Assembly: GCA_002393195.1 (NCBI GenBank)
Contig: DGIK01000059.1
Coordinates: forward strand, 1-25,044
From: Bacteroidales bacterium UBA3824
Lineage (GTDB): Bacteria > Bacteroidota > Bacteroidia > Bacteroidales > UBA3824
Reading direction: 5' to 3'
Length of the DNA: 25,044 nt
This document shows positions 23,104 to 25,044 of this stretch, piece by piece (within the stretch, counting starts at the first letter, position 1; every line of letters begins with the position of its first letter). The position numbers were made by a program, and so were the translations under genes. Below the pieces are notes generated by a model. That model saw only the letters and a program-made list of their open reading frames with translations. It made no database searches and had not been told where the DNA came from.

Positions 23104-23908
23104 TGTCTAAAAACTTTTTCTTGTCATTATCATTCATTCTTGCAAAAGACGTTATGAGCCAGCCAGCATTCTTTGTTTGACGGTCAAAGTCTTGGATTGT
23201 AAACGTCCATCCAGGCACTTGCAAAAACATAAACTGCAAATCTCTAACATATTCTATATCAAGCATACCATTATATACATACGTATAAAAAACCGCCGTT
23301 TCGTCCAATTCATATTGTTTTTGCGCATAGTTCAAAATCCAGTCGTCTTTTTGCGTGGTTATGTTGTTGAGTTCCATAAAATTGGTTTCGTGATCCAGCG
23401 GCGTTATCAAAAGTTCTTTGCTTGTAAAAGAGGGTTTTAGTTTAAAAACTTCACCTTGCGCCTTGGCAATAACCCACTTGTATGAAAGCGTATCGTATTT
23501 TTCGACGTTAAGAAACAATACGAAATCTACATCTTTCCCTTTCAATTGACCATGACAGGGTGCGATGGCGAGCCAAGTGGTATCTGCATAATTGAGTTTA
23601 GTATTTGATTCCAAAACATCGTTTGCAAAACTTTGAGCGGTTTTGTATAACGAGTCATTCACGTCTTTTGTGCCGAACAATAGACCGTCAAAAAGCGCGA
23701 GAATATTTTGAAGTTTGTAGTTGGCTTTTGTTGTGTCGATGGTATGCAGGATTTCCTTGCAATTAAATCTGCGCATAAAACCTTCTACCAGTTTTACACG
23801 TGATTTAAATAGTTCTTTTTCAAGTTCTGAATTGACAACCACCTGTGCGTTACACCAAATATTGCACATCATTATTGCCAATAAAGAGAAAAATAACTTT
23901 TTTGTCAT
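23084..23908 (-). CDS. Secreted protein of unknown function
   Basis: 274 residues with a signal peptide at 1-22 (cleavage near CNAQ). I recognise no family. The mature part starts with a helical segment (ELEKELFKSRVKLVEGFMRR). A mixed alpha/beta body follows, with strands such as DFVLFLNVEKYD, KWVIAKAQGEVFKL and FMFLQVPGWTFTIQDF, and one CHG near residue 118. There is no lipobox or membrane anchor beyond the signal. It follows the gene at 23968 after 59 nt and overlaps the first FISUMP gene by 20 nt, so it belongs to the same cluster and likely acts with those secreted proteins. Confidence 0.65.
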   Translation of the reverse strand: MTKKLFFSLLAIMMCNIWCNAQVVVNSELEKELFKSRVKLVEGFMRRFNCKEILHTIDTTKANYKLQNILALFDGLLFGTKDVNDSLYKTAQSFANDVLESNTKLNYADTTWLAIAPCHGQLKGKDVDFVLFLNVEKYDTLSYKWVIAKAQGEVFKLKPSFTSKELLITPLDHETNFMELNNITTQKDDWILNYAQKQYELDETAVFYTYVYNGMLDIEYVRDLQFMFLQVPGWTFTIQDFDRQTKNAGWLITSFARMNDNDKKKFLDNVYNQK

Positions 23909-23967
23909 ATTTCTTTTTTTTATATTAAGGCATTTGGCAATGTTAATTGTTAAAGCCTGATAAATAG

Positions 23968-24681
23968 TTATCTTCTTTGGGTTTCTTTTACAGAAATATC
24001 GCCAAGTCTCGGCACAATCTCATCGCCCCACGGAGATATTATTGGAACAAAGAAAACTTTAATCTGTTTTTTCGTCCAATCGGCGTATGATCTGAAATCA
24101 GGTCGTCTACCTATAAAATCCTGATAATAGGTAACAACGCATTCGTATTTGTCGCCTACGCGCTGTATGTTCGTAACGTCCATACTTTCAATGTCGCAAC
24201 TTGTAATTGTCAGTTCCGCGTAGTAAGGCGGATTGCCATATATCAAGTTGATTAGTCGAGTGAAATAGTCTTTTACAGGTTGGCGTTTGGTTGTGGTTCG
24301 GCCTTGATTAATTACGCTCGTTTCCATTTGCACCGGTTTCCCGACTGTACCATCAGGCAGAATAATGGGTTCTCCATCATTCAAAAACAGTTGCAGTGCT
24401 GCAAGGCGGCGATCTTCTCGGTCTTGTCGTGTAGGATGCATTTCCCCATCTTCGTCTCTTTCGGCCTTTTTTGTCATAGATGTAATGTATGAGTTCATTT
24501 GCTTAACACACTCCTTAGCACGCTGTTTTAGTAATTGTTGATCGGCCTCGTTTTGCAAATCAGGTAAACGAAGTATTCCAAGGACAATGTCATCGCCAAT
24601 GTCATCACCATTTTGTGCGGTCGATACATGCGGAAATCCGAAGATGCAAACCGCAATCAGAATAAACAAAAATTTGTTCAT
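23968..24681 (-). CDS. Secreted protein of unknown function, charged
   Basis: 237 residues with a signal peptide at 1-23 (STAQ). Residues 45-100 are highly charged and helical (KQRAKECVKQMNSYITSMTK, then EDGEMHPTRQDREDRR). Residues 145-235 look beta-rich (YYAELTITSCDIESMDV, YECVVTYYQDFIG, KQIKVFFVP). No known domain is recognised. A strong GGAGG site lies 6-7 nt before the ATG, inside the end of the upstream gene, and the upstream stop is only 2 nt away, so the two are translationally coupled. Such an SD is unusual in Bacteroidota and supports this start. Confidence 0.7.
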   Translation of the reverse strand: MNKFLFILIAVCIFGFPHVSTAQNGDDIGDDIVLGILRLPDLQNEADQQLLKQRAKECVKQMNSYITSMTKKAERDEDGEMHPTRQDREDRRLAALQLFLNDGEPIILPDGTVGKPVQMETSVINQGRTTTKRQPVKDYFTRLINLIYGNPPYYAELTITSCDIESMDVTNIQRVGDKYECVVTYYQDFIGRRPDFRSYADWTKKQIKVFFVPIISPWGDEIVPRLGDISVKETQRR

Positions 24682-24683
24682 AA

Positions 24684-25044
24684 CTACCTCCTTCCTTTAT
24701 AATATTCTCTTACATGAAGTTCCCTTATTTTTCCATTGTCAACATGAGTTGTAATTGGTACAACTTGCTGCAATTCGTCGCTTGTCCTGATACGCAGCAT
24801 GTAGGTGCTTATTGATACCCTGTCCAACTGTGTCATGCCGTCTTCTCCGAGAATCCTGACGATGCAATTTGCATCGAAGAATTGGTTTCTGTTTGGCATG
24901 TCTTTTTTATTGCAGACAATTATTTTCAATAAATACTCAATATCGTCCATGTTGTCAATGTCAACAAAGGACGGAATCTCAGGACAATTACGGCGTTGTG
25001 CCCGTGGAATGCTGTCTTGGTATTGTGCATTAGCCTGAAATGCA
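24684..25044 (-). CDS. Secreted protein, C-terminal part (5' end beyond window)
   Basis: The frame is open from the window edge to the stop at 24684, giving 119 residues; the Met at 24950 is internal and not the start. The first visible residues, AFQANAQYQDSIPRAQ, look like the end of a signal peptide with an A-x-A site, so the true start is probably only a few codons outside. The rest is short alpha/beta sequence (DDIEYLLKIIVCNKKD, CIVRILGEDG, VSISTYMLRIRTSDE, KIRELHVREYY) with three cysteines. I recognise no family. It is the first visible gene of the secreted-protein cluster. Confidence 0.65.
   Translation of the reverse strand, partial: AFQANAQYQDSIPRAQRRNCPEIPSFVDIDNMDDIEYLLKIIVCNKKDMPNRNQFFDANCIVRILGEDGMTQLDRVSISTYMLRIRTSDELQQVVPITTHVDNGKIRELHVREYYKGRR

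Overview
The window reads as a chromosomal piece of a Bacteroidota genome, most likely order Bacteroidales. Evidence: promoters of the Bacteroides type (TTTG, about 20 nt, TAnnTTTG) lie ahead of corA and purB, and exact TAnnTTTG boxes lie ahead of several other genes. Families typical of the phylum are present: FISUMP-type domains, carboxypeptidase-regulatory-like modules, DUF3857 and DUF4159 proteins, lipocalin-like lipoproteins and a Na/Pi transporter with a PhoU-like tail. Almost every gene is on the minus strand; the one clear plus-strand gene is a small outer-membrane protein at 9512-10114. No rRNA, tRNA, CRISPR array, transposase or reverse transcriptase is visible.

Left part (1-4174): the start of a repeat-rich lipoprotein cut by the window edge; a HigB/HigA-type toxin-antitoxin pair with its own palindromic promoter; then a redox pair made of a membrane polyferredoxin that looks like a NapH-NapG fusion and a Tat-exported aldo/keto reductase with two C-terminal Fe-S motifs.

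Middle (4276-16818): a tight three-gene operon in which a TIR-like/transmembrane/lipocalin-like protein is flanked by two small lipocalin-like lipoproteins; a Na/Pi cotransporter next to a PAS-PAS-receiver protein; a small barrel protein; a CorA-type transporter with a long structured leader; an outer-membrane barrel protein behind an E. coli-type ornithine carbamoyltransferase; a DUF4159/DUF3857 secreted pair whose transglutaminase-like domain has lost catalytic residues; and purB.

Right part (16993-25044): an AT-rich block, by eye clearly richer in A+T than the rest, with seven tightly packed or overlapping genes for secreted proteins. Three share an almost identical N-terminal module of about 150 residues and a fourth has a diverged version. 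These are joined to different C-terminal modules: FISUMP plus carboxypeptidase-regulatory-like (twice), Sel1/TPR-like, and FISUMP plus SUMF1/FGE-like. Near-identical DNA tracts between neighbours point to recent duplication and gene conversion. This array and the TIR-lipocalin operon are the two best candidates for undescribed systems.
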